From: Ureibacillus endophyticus | GTDB lineage: Bacteria > Bacillota > Bacilli > Bacillales_A > Planococcaceae | Direction: 5' to 3' | Length of the DNA: 64,000 bases | Assembly (NCBI RefSeq): GCF_003628435.1 | Contig: NZ_RBZN01000005.1 | Location: 1 to 64,000, forward strand | In this document: one piece after another, positions 33,511 through 42,779 of the stretch | How positions within the stretch are numbered: the stretch's first letter is position 1 | Layout of the letters: every line of letters starts with the position of its first letter | Translations under genes and position numbers: made by a program | Notes under the pieces: model-generated | The model's database searches: none | What the model was told of the DNA's origin: nothing | What the model saw: only the letters and a program-made list of their open reading frames with translations

Positions 33511-34764
33511 ATGAAACTAGTAAAAAATCTAACTTTCCAAGTTATTTTCGCAATTGTTTTAGGTATTATTGTTGGGGCTATTTGGCCAGAATTTGGAGCA
33601 GGTTTAAAAGTTTTAGCAGATCTATTTATTAAATTAATTAAAATGTTAATTGCTCCTATTATCTTCTTAACAGTCGTAATCGGTATTGGCGGTATGGGAG
33701 ATATGAAAAAAGTCGGTAAAATTGGTGGTAAAGCATTATTATACTTCGAGATTGTATCAACAATCGCATTAGCAATTGGTATTGGGGTAGCTCTAATAGT
33801 AAATGCAGGTGATGGTATCGATACATCAGCAGCAGGTGACGCAGATGTATCTAAATATACAACTGCTGCTTCTGAAACGGAACACGGTATTGGAGCATTC
33901 ATAGGAAGTATTATTCCTGATAACTTTGTAGGTGCTCTTGCAAATGGTGAATTATTACCAACTTTATTTGCAGCGGTATTATTTGGTATGGCTGCAGCAG
34001 CACTTGGTGAAAAATCTAGACCAGTCATTTCTTTCTTTGAACAAGTTTCTGAAATCTTTTTCAGAATTGTAGGAATGGTTATGAAATTCTCTCCAATTGG
34101 TGCCTTTGGTGCGATGGCTTACACAATTGGAAACTTTGGTTTGAGCACTTTAGGTAACCTTGGTCAATTAATGGGTGCTGTATACATTACTATGTTCTTA
34201 TTTATCGTATTTGTCTTAGGTTCAATCGCTGCTTATTATCGTGTAAATATCTTTAAATTTATCTCTTATATAAAAGAAGAAATCTTTTTAGTAGTTGGTA
34301 CTTCTTCTTCTGAATCTGCATTACCATCTTTAATGCGTAAATTAGAACGTTTCGGATGTTCTAAACAAACGGTTGGTTTAGTGGTTCCAACTGGGTATTC
34401 ATTCAACCTTGATGGTACAGCAATCTATTTATCAATGGCAGCTCTTTTCATTGCACAAGCATACGGTGTTGATTTAACTTGGATTCAAATTTTAACGCTT
34501 CTAGGAATCTTAATGATTACTTCTAAAGGGGCTGCAGGGGTAACAGGTTCAGGTTTCATTACGTTAGCTGCAACTTTAGCTGCCTTCCCTATGATTCCTG
34601 TTGAAGGTATCGCATTATTAATTGGGGTTGACCGCTTCATGTCTGAGGCTCGTGCTGTAACAAACTTAATCGGAAATGGTCTTGCTACAGTTGTTATATC
34701 AAAATCTGAAAAAGAATTCGATCAAGCTCAATACGAAGCATTAAAAGCTGAGCGTGCTCATTAA
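33511..34764 (+). CDS. dctP: C4-dicarboxylate:cation symporter DctP (DctA family)
   Basis: A 417-residue membrane transporter of the DAACS family importing succinate, fumarate or malate with cations. Hallmarks are the serine-rich loop GTSSSESALPSLMRKLE (about residues 262-278), GYSFNLDGTAIYLSMA (about 295-310), TSKGAAGVTGSGFITLAATL (about 330-350) and the C-terminal DRFMSEARAVTNLIGNGLA. It has eight membrane helices in the usual arrangement. Naming follows B. subtilis dctP (ydbH). It is controlled by the adjacent DctS-DctR system and, by the perfect cre site, by CcpA. A GGAGG site precedes the ATG; a GC-rich terminator follows. Confidence 0.95.
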   Translation: MKLVKNLTFQVIFAIVLGIIVGAIWPEFGAGLKVLADLFIKLIKMLIAPIIFLTVVIGIGGMGDMKKVGKIGGKALLYFEIVSTIALAIGIGVALIVNAGDGIDTSAAGDADVSKYTTAASETEHGIGAFIGSIIPDNFVGALANGELLPTLFAAVLFGMAAAALGEKSRPVISFFEQVSEIFFRIVGMVMKFSPIGAFGAMAYTIGNFGLSTLGNLGQLMGAVYITMFLFIVFVLGSIAAYYRVNIFKFISYIKEEIFLVVGTSSSESALPSLMRKLERFGCSKQTVGLVVPTGYSFNLDGTAIYLSMAALFIAQAYGVDLTWIQILTLLGILMITSKGAAGVTGSGFITLAATLAAFPMIPVEGIALLIGVDRFMSEARAVTNLIGNGLATVVISKSEKEFDQAQYEALKAERAH

Positions 34765-34784
34765 TCAAACGAAAAGAATATTAA

Positions 34785-34815
34785 TAGGGCTGTGCGTTGT
34801 GCACAGCCCTTAAAT
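34785..34815 (+). terminator. terminator of dctP
   Basis: GGGCTGTGC and GCACAGCCC form a perfect 9-bp stem, followed by TTAAATTTATTT. Confidence 0.8.
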
Positions 34816-35019
34816 TTATTTATTACATTTAAATTCATATGATGTTGTAATGATGAAGCCACCTTTTTCAACAATAGCTTCTCCCCCATCATTTTCACAA
34901 TTTGTTACGAGTTGATTGATTTGTTTTTCTGACACAATCGAGAAGATAATTTGAAATACAACTCCGATTATTACCATTAAAACACCAATCATAACCCACA
35001 CTTTTCCGTTATTACTCAC
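34816..35019 (-). CDS. small single-pass membrane protein
   Basis: A 67-residue protein starting at GTG 35019, nine bases after AGGA; the upstream in-frame GTG at 35040 has no site of its own. Residues 5-28 form one membrane helix (VWVMIGVLMVIIGVVFQIIF). The outer part contains two cysteines (NCEND...FKCNK) that could form a disulfide. It starts 22 bp after the nif3 stop on the same strand, so it is probably the last gene of a trmK-nif3 operon. Not recognised; function unknown. Confidence 0.6.
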   Translation of the reverse strand: MSNNGKVWVMIGVLMVIIGVVFQIIFSIVSEKQINQLVTNCENDGGEAIVEKGGFIITTSYEFKCNK

Positions 35020-35040
35020 TTTTACACTTCCTAAAATCAC

Positions 35041-36162
35041 CTATAAAAATATAAACGGCTCTGTATTAATTTCAGATTGGATAAATTGTACTGCCAATTT
35101 CTTTTCGAAGCATAACTGCTCCATCTTTTCAGCCACACCTTTAATCATAACCTTTTCCACATGATGACCTGGGTCGACAATATTTAATCCAATACTTTGT
35201 GCATCCTGCGCGACGTGGAAATACATATCACCTGTTACAAACACATCTGCTCCCGCACGTTTAGCAGAGTGGATATATTTATTTCCGTCTCCTCCAACAA
35301 CAGCTACTTTGGAAACGATCTCATCTGTATTACCTACGACACGTACACATGGCACATTTAAACTCTTTTTTACATGCTCAGCAAACTCACGTAAAGTCAT
35401 TGGTTGTTGTAAGGTTCCAATTCGACCTAAGCCCATTATGTTCGTCTCAACGGCTAACGTGTAAATGTCGTAAGCAGGTTCTTCATATGGATGTGCATTT
35501 AATAAAGCTTTTAACACTTTATTTTTAATAGAATGTGGGAATACGACTTCAATTTTTTCTTCATCAGTTTTTTCCATTTCACCTATATCCCCAATAAAAG
35601 GATTTGCTCCTTCCAATGCTCTAAAACGACCTTGTCCGTTCGTTGAGAAACTACAAGAATCATAATTGCCGATTTTCCCTGCTCCAGCTTTTGAAAGTGC
35701 AACACGAACCTTATCCGCATAGTCATCAGGAACGAAAACAGCAAGCTTCATTAAATACTCATTATACGTTTTCTCTAAAATTTCTCGATTTTCAAGTTTT
35801 AAAGCGTCTGCTAATAAGTCATTTACTCCACCTACTGCAACATCTAAGTTCGTATGTGCAGCATACACCGCAATATCGTTTTTAATTAATTTCTCGTATA
35901 ACTTACCAGCCGGTGTGTCAGTACGTAAATTAGAGAGTTTACGGAAGATTGGTGGATGATGGGCAATGATTAATTGACATCCCTTGTTAATCGCTTCATC
36001 CGCCACTTGTTCATTGACATCAAGAGTTACAAGTACTTTTGTAATTTCTTTATTTAAAGTACCAATAGCAAGGCCAATTGGATCATTCTCCATACACGCA
36101 ATCTTTTTTGGAGACCAACTTTCAAATAGCTGGATTATCTCATTTCCATTTGGATTCTTCAT
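35041..36162 (-). CDS. yqfO: Nif3-like dinuclear metal-binding protein (YqfO)
   Basis: A 373-residue Nif3/DUF34 protein. The N- and C-terminal parts hold the metal-binding residues (LIIAHHPPIF about 63-72; AAHTNLDVA about 96-104; DPGHHVEKVMIKGVAEKM near the C-terminus, with His and Glu). The middle inserts a PII/CutA-like domain (about 130-235), as is usual for the long Bacillales form. The family is annotated as GTP cyclohydrolase 1 type 2, but a firm cellular role is lacking. It overlaps trmK by one base, the order conserved with B. subtilis yqfN-yqfO. Confidence 0.92.
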   Translation of the reverse strand: MKNPNGNEIIQLFESWSPKKIACMENDPIGLAIGTLNKEITKVLVTLDVNEQVADEAINKGCQLIIAHHPPIFRKLSNLRTDTPAGKLYEKLIKNDIAVYAAHTNLDVAVGGVNDLLADALKLENREILEKTYNEYLMKLAVFVPDDYADKVRVALSKAGAGKIGNYDSCSFSTNGQGRFRALEGANPFIGDIGEMEKTDEEKIEVVFPHSIKNKVLKALLNAHPYEEPAYDIYTLAVETNIMGLGRIGTLQQPMTLREFAEHVKKSLNVPCVRVVGNTDEIVSKVAVVGGDGNKYIHSAKRAGADVFVTGDMYFHVAQDAQSIGLNIVDPGHHVEKVMIKGVAEKMEQLCFEKKLAVQFIQSEINTEPFIFL

Positions 36163-36857
36163 TACTTAATAGCCTCCTCAACAAGACTTATTAAATGTAC
36201 AAGCTCTTTCTTTTTTTGGACGATTTCTGGTGTTTGCTCTGCTTGTTCAATGGACTGTAGTACACGTTTCCAATTGTCGATTTCTCTTGTCCATTTTTTC
36301 ATGAAAGTATTAGATTTTTGAGCCACTAAATGGGGGCCTAAAATAATTTGCTGTTCATTTAATTTCATTTTGCCCCGTTGCAATACTAACACTTCATAAA
36401 TTTTCTCATCTTCTTCCAAAATCACTTCATCTAATATTGCCCACTCATTACGCAATGCCCATTCTCTAATTACTTTTGCATGAATATTCGGCTGTAGAAT
36501 GAGGCGTGTCACCGATGTTAATGCTTCTGGATTTTTCTCTAAAATCGATACGATTAATGGACCACCCATACCTGCAATTGTAATGGTATCAACTTGATCA
36601 TTGTCTTCTATCGCTTGTAGACCGTCTGCTAAACGAACAATAACTTTATCTTCTAATCCTTCAAGTTTAACTTGTCTTAAAGCCGATTCATAAGGACCTT
36701 TTACTACTTCACCAGCAACAGCTTTATTCACGATATTTTGATGAACTAAGTAACATGGTAAATATGCATGGTCACTCCCGATATCTGCAACAATTGCGCC
36801 AGTTGGTACGAAAGAAGCTACAGTTTCTAATCGTTTTGATAATTTTTGTGCGTTCAT
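36162..36857 (-). CDS. trmK: tRNA (adenine(22)-N(1))-methyltransferase
   Basis: A 231-residue class I SAM-dependent methyltransferase (YqfN) that makes m1A22 in bacterial tRNAs with long variable arms or specific tRNAs such as tRNA-Ser and tRNA-Tyr. SAM-binding motifs: IVADIGSDHAYLPCYLV (residues 19-35), a PYESALRQV helix after motif II, and TITIAGMGGPLI (about 90-101), the catalytic block typical of TrmK. The C-terminal coiled coil (about 175-231) is also characteristic. It overlaps nif3 by one base. Length is normal. Confidence 0.94.
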   Translation of the reverse strand: MNAQKLSKRLETVASFVPTGAIVADIGSDHAYLPCYLVHQNIVNKAVAGEVVKGPYESALRQVKLEGLEDKVIVRLADGLQAIEDNDQVDTITIAGMGGPLIVSILEKNPEALTSVTRLILQPNIHAKVIREWALRNEWAILDEVILEEDEKIYEVLVLQRGKMKLNEQQIILGPHLVAQKSNTFMKKWTREIDNWKRVLQSIEQAEQTPEIVQKKKELVHLISLVEEAIK

Positions 36858-36904
36858 AACTTACCGCCTTTTTCTATATTTGCCACTCTATTATATAAAA
36901 AAAC

Positions 36905-36990
36905 AAAGGGAGTGTCTGATATCTTGTTTAAGACACTCCCTTTGCGACGAGGATAGTCGAAATTTAGTTCGACTACCACAGGAGCAAAGC
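36905..36990 (+). repeat. structured intergenic repeat, copy B
   Basis: A hairpin GGGAGTGTCT...AGACACTCCC (36905-36943) is followed directly by GCGACGAGGAT, a second hairpin TAGTCGAA-atttag-TTCGACTA, and CCACAGGAGCAAAGC (to 36990). Copy A is at 8434-8542 in inverse orientation. The flanks are conserved; the middle stem differs in sequence and length but still pairs. It lies between trmK and the cccA terminator. Confidence 0.6.
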
Positions 36991-37019
36991 TATTATTTAA
37001 ATTTTTATTATATGAGAAG

Positions 37020-37060
37020 AAGGCTGTTCAGTAAAGTTTACTTACTAAACAGCCCTTTGC
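37020..37060 (-). terminator. terminator of cccA
   Basis: On the minus strand GGCTGTTTAGTAAG... pairs with ...TACTGAACAGCC, then TTCTTCTC. It follows cccA and precedes the repeat at 36905-36990. Confidence 0.7.
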
Positions 37061-37070
37061 GAAAAAATTA

Positions 37071-37427
37071 TTATTCTAATGAAGAAATGTACTCAGCGAT
37101 TGCTTGTGCTTCGTCTGGAGTTTTTAGACCTGGAGTCATTGGAGTACCTTCAATACCGTTTGTTAATACGTCAACGATATGATCAGCTTCTAAACCAACA
37201 AGGCTTGGCCCCACACCACCAGTTAAGTCACCACCGTGACATCCGATACAAGCGCTTACTAATGCTTCACCATCAGCACCACCAGCTGTTTCGCCGCCTT
37301 CTTCAGTTCCTTCGTGTCCGCCAGCGATTTCTTCTTTGTTCCCTACACCTTCTAATGACATGAAGAAGATAAGTCCGATACCGAATACCATGATTAGAAT
37401 ATAAGGAATAATTGGATTGTTTTTCAT
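37071..37427 (-). CDS. cccA: cytochrome c550-type membrane-anchored cytochrome
   Basis: A 118-residue class I cytochrome c. An N-terminal membrane anchor (about residues 7-25, IPYILIMVFGIGLIFFMSL) is followed by a Gly/Glu-rich linker (30-53) and a heme domain with CIGCH (Cys60, Cys63, His64). The probable axial Met is in GTPMTPGLK. It carries electrons on the outer face of the membrane to a cytochrome oxidase. In B. subtilis cccA lies next to sigA and trmK; here an acyl-CoA dehydrogenase and another gene are placed between cccA and sigA. Confidence 0.92.
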   Translation of the reverse strand: MKNNPIIPYILIMVFGIGLIFFMSLEGVGNKEEIAGGHEGTEEGGETAGGADGEALVSACIGCHGGDLTGGVGPSLVGLEADHIVDVLTNGIEGTPMTPGLKTPDEAQAIAEYISSLE

Positions 37428-37574
37428 TGGTTACCCTCCCTTTTATTATCAATTTTTCTACATCTATTAATATAGAATCTAGTCAACAATCATTATTGTA
37501 CTGCATATTTCCAAAAACGAAAAGACCTAAACGACAACTTTTACAGGGTTTGACACAAATTCGACAATTAAAAG

Positions 37575-38717
37575 TCAAAGTTGTAAAATTTGTCTAGCTA
37601 TTACCAACTTTTGGACCTCTGAAGTGCCTTCACCAATCTCTGTTAATTTAGCGTCCCTTAAATATCTTTCCACTTCATACTCTTTAATATACCCATAACC
37701 ACCATGAATTTGAATAGCTTCGTCACAAACTTCCATCGCAATTTCTGATGCATAGTATTTGGCCATGGATGCTTCCTTACTAAATGGTCTACCTTGATCT
37801 TTTAACCACGCTGCTTTATACATCATATTGCGAGCTAGCTCAATTTTCACTGCCATATCAGCTAATTTAAATTGTGTGGCTTGGAAATCTGCTAATGTTT
37901 TTCCGAATTGTTTTCTCTGCTTAGAATAGCTAATTGCCTTATCAAAAGCCGCTTGTGCTATTCCTACAGCCATTGCAGCAATCCCTATTCTTCCCCCATC
38001 TAACGTTATTAAAAACTGTTTAAATCCATCGCCTCTTTTTCCCAAAAGGTTTTCTTTTGGAACTTTCACATTTTCAAATACTAATTCAGTTGTATTTGAA
38101 GCATTAAGACCCATTTTTTCATAGTCACTTTTAATTGTGAATCCTTCAGCATCGGTTGGTACAATAATTGCACTGATTTCTTTTTTTCCATTATTCATGC
38201 CGGTAATTGCTGTAATCGCAACATGCTTTGCAAAACTCGCATTCGTAATAAAAACTTTCGATCCATTAATGAGATAGTAATCACCCTTATCTTCTGCTTT
38301 TGTCTCTGTTCCCCCTGCATCTGACCCTGCATTAGGTTCTGTTAATCCAAAAGCACCAAAGGATTCTCCTGTACAAATTGGCACTAAATATTTTTCTTTT
38401 TGTTCTTTTGTACCGAAAAGGGATATAGGCGCACCACCTAGCGATATATGTGCCGAATAAGTGATTCCTGTTGAAGCACAAGCGCGGCTTAACTGCTCCG
38501 TAACAATGGCAAAACTAATAGTGTCTGCCCCTGCTCCACCAAATTCCTCAGGAAATGGTAGACCCATAATCCCCATTTCAGCTAACTGTTTAAAAACTTC
38601 AATTGGAAATGTTTTTGTGCGATCTCTTTCAGCCGCACCTGGAGCAACGACTTGATCTGCAAAATCTCGAATCATTTTATATAACATCGTTTGTTCTTCT
38701 GTCAGGTCGAAATTCAA
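37575..38717 (-). CDS. acyl-CoA dehydrogenase
   Basis: A 380-residue FAD-dependent acyl-CoA dehydrogenase of the short-chain type (AcdA/MmgC/BCAD-like). Signature blocks are SFGAFGLTEPNAGSDAGGT (about 123-141, FAD/substrate), KVFITNASFAKHVAITA, GGRIGIAAMAVGIAQAAF and QIHGGYGYIKEYEVERYLRD. The catalytic Glu is in IGEGTSEVQ (about 364). It oxidises an acyl-CoA and passes electrons to ETF. The exact chain specificity is not readable; isobutyryl/butyryl-type is likely. It is a lone gene inserted between cccA and sigA, without an obvious terminator. Confidence 0.9.
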   Translation of the reverse strand: MNFDLTEEQTMLYKMIRDFADQVVAPGAAERDRTKTFPIEVFKQLAEMGIMGLPFPEEFGGAGADTISFAIVTEQLSRACASTGITYSAHISLGGAPISLFGTKEQKEKYLVPICTGESFGAFGLTEPNAGSDAGGTETKAEDKGDYYLINGSKVFITNASFAKHVAITAITGMNNGKKEISAIIVPTDAEGFTIKSDYEKMGLNASNTTELVFENVKVPKENLLGKRGDGFKQFLITLDGGRIGIAAMAVGIAQAAFDKAISYSKQRKQFGKTLADFQATQFKLADMAVKIELARNMMYKAAWLKDQGRPFSKEASMAKYYASEIAMEVCDEAIQIHGGYGYIKEYEVERYLRDAKLTEIGEGTSEVQKLVIARQILQL

Positions 38718-38822
38718 TATAAGTCACCCCTAGTTAAGGAAATTTTTCAATATCATAATAGATATATTCTTTCAACTATCGAAAAATTAGCTTAACATTT
38801 GGGGAACTTAAGAAGTTTGAAT

Positions 38823-39401
38823 TTAAACAAGTATATAAATTTGATATCCAATTAAAATGACTAGTCCTAAAACACCAGATAGTGTAAAATACATCAATTT
38901 TAATTTAATACCTGAAACAAGCCACATTACACAATTCACAATAAGTAGTATATACAGAATGACTAATTGATCCGTAAAATATGTAAGACTTACCTTTATA
39001 GAGAGAGCTAAAATGAGCAATGCGGCTATTACTTGCAAGATGGGCGTAATAAGAGCATTTTTCTTTGCTAGGAGATATGCACTAATGATAAATGCACATG
39101 CAGCAACTCCAGTTAATAAGATAATTATCCAAACATAACTCGTAATGAACAATACGAGAGCAATAAGTACCAACGCGATAGTAGACAAGGAAATACTTAG
39201 TGTAATATGTTTGCGTTTCTCCTTAGCTTTTACTGCCTTTTTATGGCTAATTTCCTCTTCAGTTTCAACCTCATTCCCTTCTGAGTAGAGAGTCATGAGA
39301 AAATCACAATAGTGCTCAGGTAACAGTTTATTTTGTTTCCAAAAAAGCACTTCATTTAGAATAATTTTTTTTCTATTATTTGGCATAATCTTTTTCTCCA
39401 A
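38823..39401 (-). CDS. membrane protein of unknown function with conserved N-terminal motif
   Basis: A 192-residue protein. Residues 12-44 form a soluble helical segment (ILNEVLFWKQNKLLPEHYCD, then FLMTLYSEG). This W-K-x-x-x-L-L-P-x-x-Y-C-x-F-L-x-x-L-Y pattern is one I have seen in uncharacterised Bacillales membrane proteins. A charged linker follows, then five hydrophobic segments between residues 68 and 192. The start may be internal (ATG of MPNNRK). It is a single gene between the acyl-CoA dehydrogenase and sigA. No catalytic or transport motif is visible. Confidence 0.65.
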   Translation of the reverse strand: MEKKIMPNNRKKIILNEVLFWKQNKLLPEHYCDFLMTLYSEGNEVETEEEISHKKAVKAKEKRKHITLSISLSTIALVLIALVLFITSYVWIIILLTGVAACAFIISAYLLAKKNALITPILQVIAALLILALSIKVSLTYFTDQLVILYILLIVNCVMWLVSGIKLKLMYFTLSGVLGLVILIGYQIYILV

Positions 39402-39524
39402 ATATGTTTAATTATGTATATTAATTATTTTATCTTAAATTTTCCATCTACACATGCATATAAAGTCGTGGTCTGGAAAATTTTACAGCAACATTTCCTA
39501 TTACCATTTTCACTATAAATGTAA

Positions 39525-39560
39525 AAAAGAAAGGCATCCAAAATTTTGGATGCCTTCTCA
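39525..39560 (-). terminator. terminator of the dnaG-sigA unit
   Basis: AAGGCATCC AAAATTTT GGATGCCTT is a perfect palindromic stem with T runs on the minus-strand exit (TTTCTTTTTTAC), directly after the sigA stop. Confidence 0.88.
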
Positions 39561-39563
39561 ATA

Positions 39564-40691
39564 TTATTCTAAGAAATCTTTTAGACGTTTACTTCTAGAT
39601 GGATGACGAAGTTTTCTTAATGCTTTCGCTTCAATTTGGCGAATACGTTCACGCGTTACACCGAAGACTTTTCCTACCTCTTCTAATGTACGAGTACGAC
39701 CATCATCTAAACCAAATCGAAGGCGAAGTACATTTTCTTCTCGATCCGTTAAAGTATCTAGCACATCTTCTAATTGCTCTTTTAGTAACTCATAAGCAGC
39801 ATGATCAGAAGGTGATTGTGCTTCGTGGTCTTCAATGAAGTCTCCTAAATGTGAATCGTCTTCTTCCCCAATTGGCGTTTCAAGTGAAACAGGTTCTTGA
39901 GCAATTTTTAAGATTTCACGAACTTTTTCAGGAGTTAAATCCATTTCTTCTCCAATTTCTTCAGGAGTTGGTTCGCGCCCTAAATCTTGAAGTAATTGAC
40001 GTTGCACACGGATTAATTTATTGATTGTTTCAACCATGTGCACAGGGATACGTATTGTACGGGCTTGGTCAGCGATTGCACGAGTAATTGCTTGACGAAT
40101 CCACCATGTCGCATACGTAGAAAATTTAAATCCTTTTCGATAGTCAAATTTCTCAACAGCTTTAATAAGCCCCATATTACCTTCTTGAATTAAATCAAGG
40201 AACAACATCCCTCTACCAACATAACGTTTCGCAATCGATACAACTAAACGTAAGTTCGCTTCAGCTAAACGTTTACGCGCCTCTTCATCGCCATTTTCAA
40301 TACGTTCTGCAAGACTAATTTCTTCTTCTGCAGATAATAAATCAACTCGACCTATCTCTTTTAGGTACATACGAACCGGGTCATTAATTTTAACACCAGG
40401 AGGAACACTTAAGTCATTTAAATCAAATGCTTCTTCACTTTCTTCGTGTTTTGCAAGCACTTCATCTTCAAATTCTTCTTTTCCTTCAACTTGAATACCA
40501 TAGCTTTTCTCTATGTCTTCAGCAAAGTGGAAAATCTCCTCATTCTCCAACTCATATTGTGCAAGATTATTTGAAATTTCCTTCATTGAAATTTCATTAT
40601 TCATTTTTGCTTTTTCTTGAAGAATTGTTTTTACTTCTTCAACTGTAAGTCCATTCACAACTTCTTTTGATTGTTCTGACTTGTCCGCCAT
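39564..40691 (-). CDS. sigA: RNA polymerase primary sigma factor SigA
   Basis: A 375-residue housekeeping sigma-70. Region 1.1 (residues 10-90) is short and acidic as in Firmicutes. Region 1.2 [10 protein letters not shown], region 2 ([20 protein letters not shown], then the -10 reading helix [16 protein letters not shown]), region 3 and region 4 ([20 protein letters not shown], -35 reading) are intact. It lies 31 bp after dnaG, the conserved macromolecular synthesis operon of Firmicutes. A GGAGG site precedes the ATG. Expected promoter preference is TTGACA-17-TATAAT, in line with the promoters noted here. Confidence 0.98.
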   Translation of the reverse strand: MADKSEQSKEVVNGLTVEEVKTILQEKAKMNNEISMKEISNNLAQYELENEEIFHFAEDIEKSYGIQVEGKEEFEDEVLAKHEESEEAFDLNDLSVPPGVKINDPVRMYLKEIGRVDLLSAEEEISLAERIENGDEEARKRLAEANLRLVVSIAKRYVGRGMLFLDLIQEGNMGLIKAVEKFDYRKGFKFSTYATWWIRQAITRAIADQARTIRIPVHMVETINKLIRVQRQLLQDLGREPTPEEIGEEMDLTPEKVREILKIAQEPVSLETPIGEEDDSHLGDFIEDHEAQSPSDHAAYELLKEQLEDVLDTLTDREENVLRLRFGLDDGRTRTLEEVGKVFGVTRERIRQIEAKALRKLRHPSRSKRLKDFLE

Positions 40692-40722
40692 AAACCTTCC
40701 TCCTTAAACAAAACGAATCGGT

Positions 40723-42543
40723 TTAAATTGCCGATAATGATTTCTTTAATTGAATAATTTGCATTGCGATTTCAAGAGCGCGTCTATGCTCGTGCAATTT
40801 TTCCGCTTCTTGGGATTCATGAAGTAATTTTTTAATTTGCATTTCAATTTTATGTTTTTTTAATTGTTTTAGACAGTCTGCAATTTCAGCTTCAGCATGT
40901 TCAGGATCTCTTTCAACTAGTGCTGCTTCCATCGCAATTTTCCTTAAAGCAGGGTCTTCGATAATTTCCAAAAACCTTTGATAATCTGCTGATGAATGTT
41001 CTTCATAAAATCCAATTAGTCGTACAAATACTGCCGCATAATCATCCTTTGCAAAGGGCTGCGGGTCTTCACTTTTTAAGATTTTATCTACAACTTCATA
41101 ATTACTTAACATATGAGACAATAATAATCGTTCAGCGCGATCTGTAGCAGATAAGGTTTTTTTCTGCTGTATTTCAAATGGTTTTGTTTGATTTCTTTGT
41201 TCAGCTCGTTTAAAATTTTTCTCATTATCAGCTGTAAATTTTCGAAATTGTGCTTTAATTGCTTCTTCGGATATATTAGTTTCACTTGATAGCTGTTTTA
41301 TATACAAATCACGTTCAATTGGAGAAGATCTCCCTACAAGTTGCTCTAACACTTCCTGAATATATTGAAGAACATCATTTTCAAACTGAAAATTTTTATT
41401 TCGCCTTGCATGCATCATCATAAAAGAAATATATGCATGAGGTTTTTCTAAAATTTGTTTTGCAAAAGATTCTGATCCAAATTTTCGGATATATTCGTCT
41501 GGATCTAATTCTTGTGGTAATACAGCGACTTCTACTTTAAAGTTTTCCGTATATAGCATCTCTGCAGCTCTTTTTGCAGCATCCCAACCTGCATTATCAC
41601 CGTCATAACAAATAATAATTTGCTCACTTAAGCGTTTCAACTTTGTGATATGTTGCCCGGTTAACGATGTACCCATTGTTGCTACAGCATTGTATACACC
41701 AGCTTGATTTGCTGCCAGTACGTCCATAAAACCTTCCATCAAGATAGTTTGACGCTTTTTACGAATATAAGTTCTTGCCTTATCCAAATTAAAAAGAACT
41801 TGGCTTTTATGAAAAATTGGTGACTCGGGACTATTTAAATACTTCGCATCATCTGAAGAATCAATTATTCGCCCAGAAAATGCAATTACCTTTCCATTTT
41901 CATCCCGAATAGGAAACATGACTCGGTTTCTAAATCGATCAAAGTAAGTATGGTCACTTTCCTTCTGTATGATGAGTCCGCACTCAGCCATTTCTTCTAA
42001 GTCATAGCCATTTCTTTTTAACAAAACTGACAATGTATCCCACGATGGCATTGACCAACCTATACCATTCGTTTCGATAAGTTCCTTAGTAAATCCTCTT
42101 TTTAGGAGATAATTTAGCGCTTTTTCACCGTCTTCCGTATTCATCAACAAATGATGATAAAATTGCGCAGCAAATTCATGTGCCTCAATCATTTTTTCTT
42201 CTTTTTTTGAATAAGTTTGGCTATCTTTGTTCATACTATCGTATTGGATGTCTAAATGAATACCGACACGTTCCCCTAGTTTTGCAACGGCATTTGGAAA
42301 CGGAATGTTCTCAATATCCATAACAAAAGTGATAGCATTTCCACCCGCGCTACATCCAAAGCAATGGAAAATTTGTTTATCTTGAGACACAGAAAATGAA
42401 GGTGTATTTTCTCCGTGAAATGGGCATAATCCAAACCAGTTACGTCCTCTTTTTGTTAACTGCATGTAATCACTAATTACATCCACAATATCTACTTGAG
42501 AACGAATTTGTTCTATCATTTCCTCAGGTATTTTCCCGTTCAC
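40723..42543 (-). CDS. dnaG: DNA primase
   Basis: A primase of about 606 residues that lays RNA primers for replication. The N-terminal zinc-binding domain has CPFHGENTPSFSVS and HCFGCSAGG, the TOPRIM core has MEGFMDVLAAN and ICYDGDNAGWDAA, and the C-terminal helicase-binding domain lies after about residue 440. I prefer the GTG at 42543, five bases after GGTGG, giving MNGKIPEEM, which aligns with the usual start; the ATG at 42561 has no ribosome binding site. It heads the dnaG-sigA unit. The yqxD gene found beside dnaG in B. subtilis is absent. Confidence 0.97.
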   Translation of the reverse strand: MNGKIPEEMIEQIRSQVDIVDVISDYMQLTKRGRNWFGLCPFHGENTPSFSVSQDKQIFHCFGCSAGGNAITFVMDIENIPFPNAVAKLGERVGIHLDIQYDSMNKDSQTYSKKEEKMIEAHEFAAQFYHHLLMNTEDGEKALNYLLKRGFTKELIETNGIGWSMPSWDTLSVLLKRNGYDLEEMAECGLIIQKESDHTYFDRFRNRVMFPIRDENGKVIAFSGRIIDSSDDAKYLNSPESPIFHKSQVLFNLDKARTYIRKKRQTILMEGFMDVLAANQAGVYNAVATMGTSLTGQHITKLKRLSEQIIICYDGDNAGWDAAKRAAEMLYTENFKVEVAVLPQELDPDEYIRKFGSESFAKQILEKPHAYISFMMMHARRNKNFQFENDVLQYIQEVLEQLVGRSSPIERDLYIKQLSSETNISEEAIKAQFRKFTADNEKNFKRAEQRNQTKPFEIQQKKTLSATDRAERLLLSHMLSNYEVVDKILKSEDPQPFAKDDYAAVFVRLIGFYEEHSSADYQRFLEIIEDPALRKIAMEAALVERDPEHAEAEIADCLKQLKKHKIEMQIKKLLHESQEAEKLHEHRRALEIAMQIIQLKKSLSAI

Positions 42544-42743
42544 TTTAACCACCAACTTCATTTGCTAATAACAATATTCGCGATGAATTTTAAAAATCCT
42601 CTATTTTACGACAAAAAATAGCGAATTAAAAAATCATGATTTCTTAATAATATTTTTACCACAATTCTTTTATTATAAAACAATTTCTGCATATTTTCCA
42701 CTTTTTTATGAAAAAAATTAATAAATACACGTTAATTCACAAC

Positions 42744-42779
42744 AAAAAACCCCTCTTATGTTATAAGAGGTGGTTTTTG
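42744..42779 (-). terminator. terminator of ccpN-yqfL
   Basis: On the minus strand AAAAACCACCTCTTA pairs with TAAGAGGGGTTTTT, ending in a T run, directly after the yqfL stop. Confidence 0.85.

Noticed and set aside
37079-37363. 94-codon plus-strand ORF opposite cccA
   Set aside because: Antisense to a well-supported cytochrome gene, His/Leu/Arg-rich composition typical of shadow frames.
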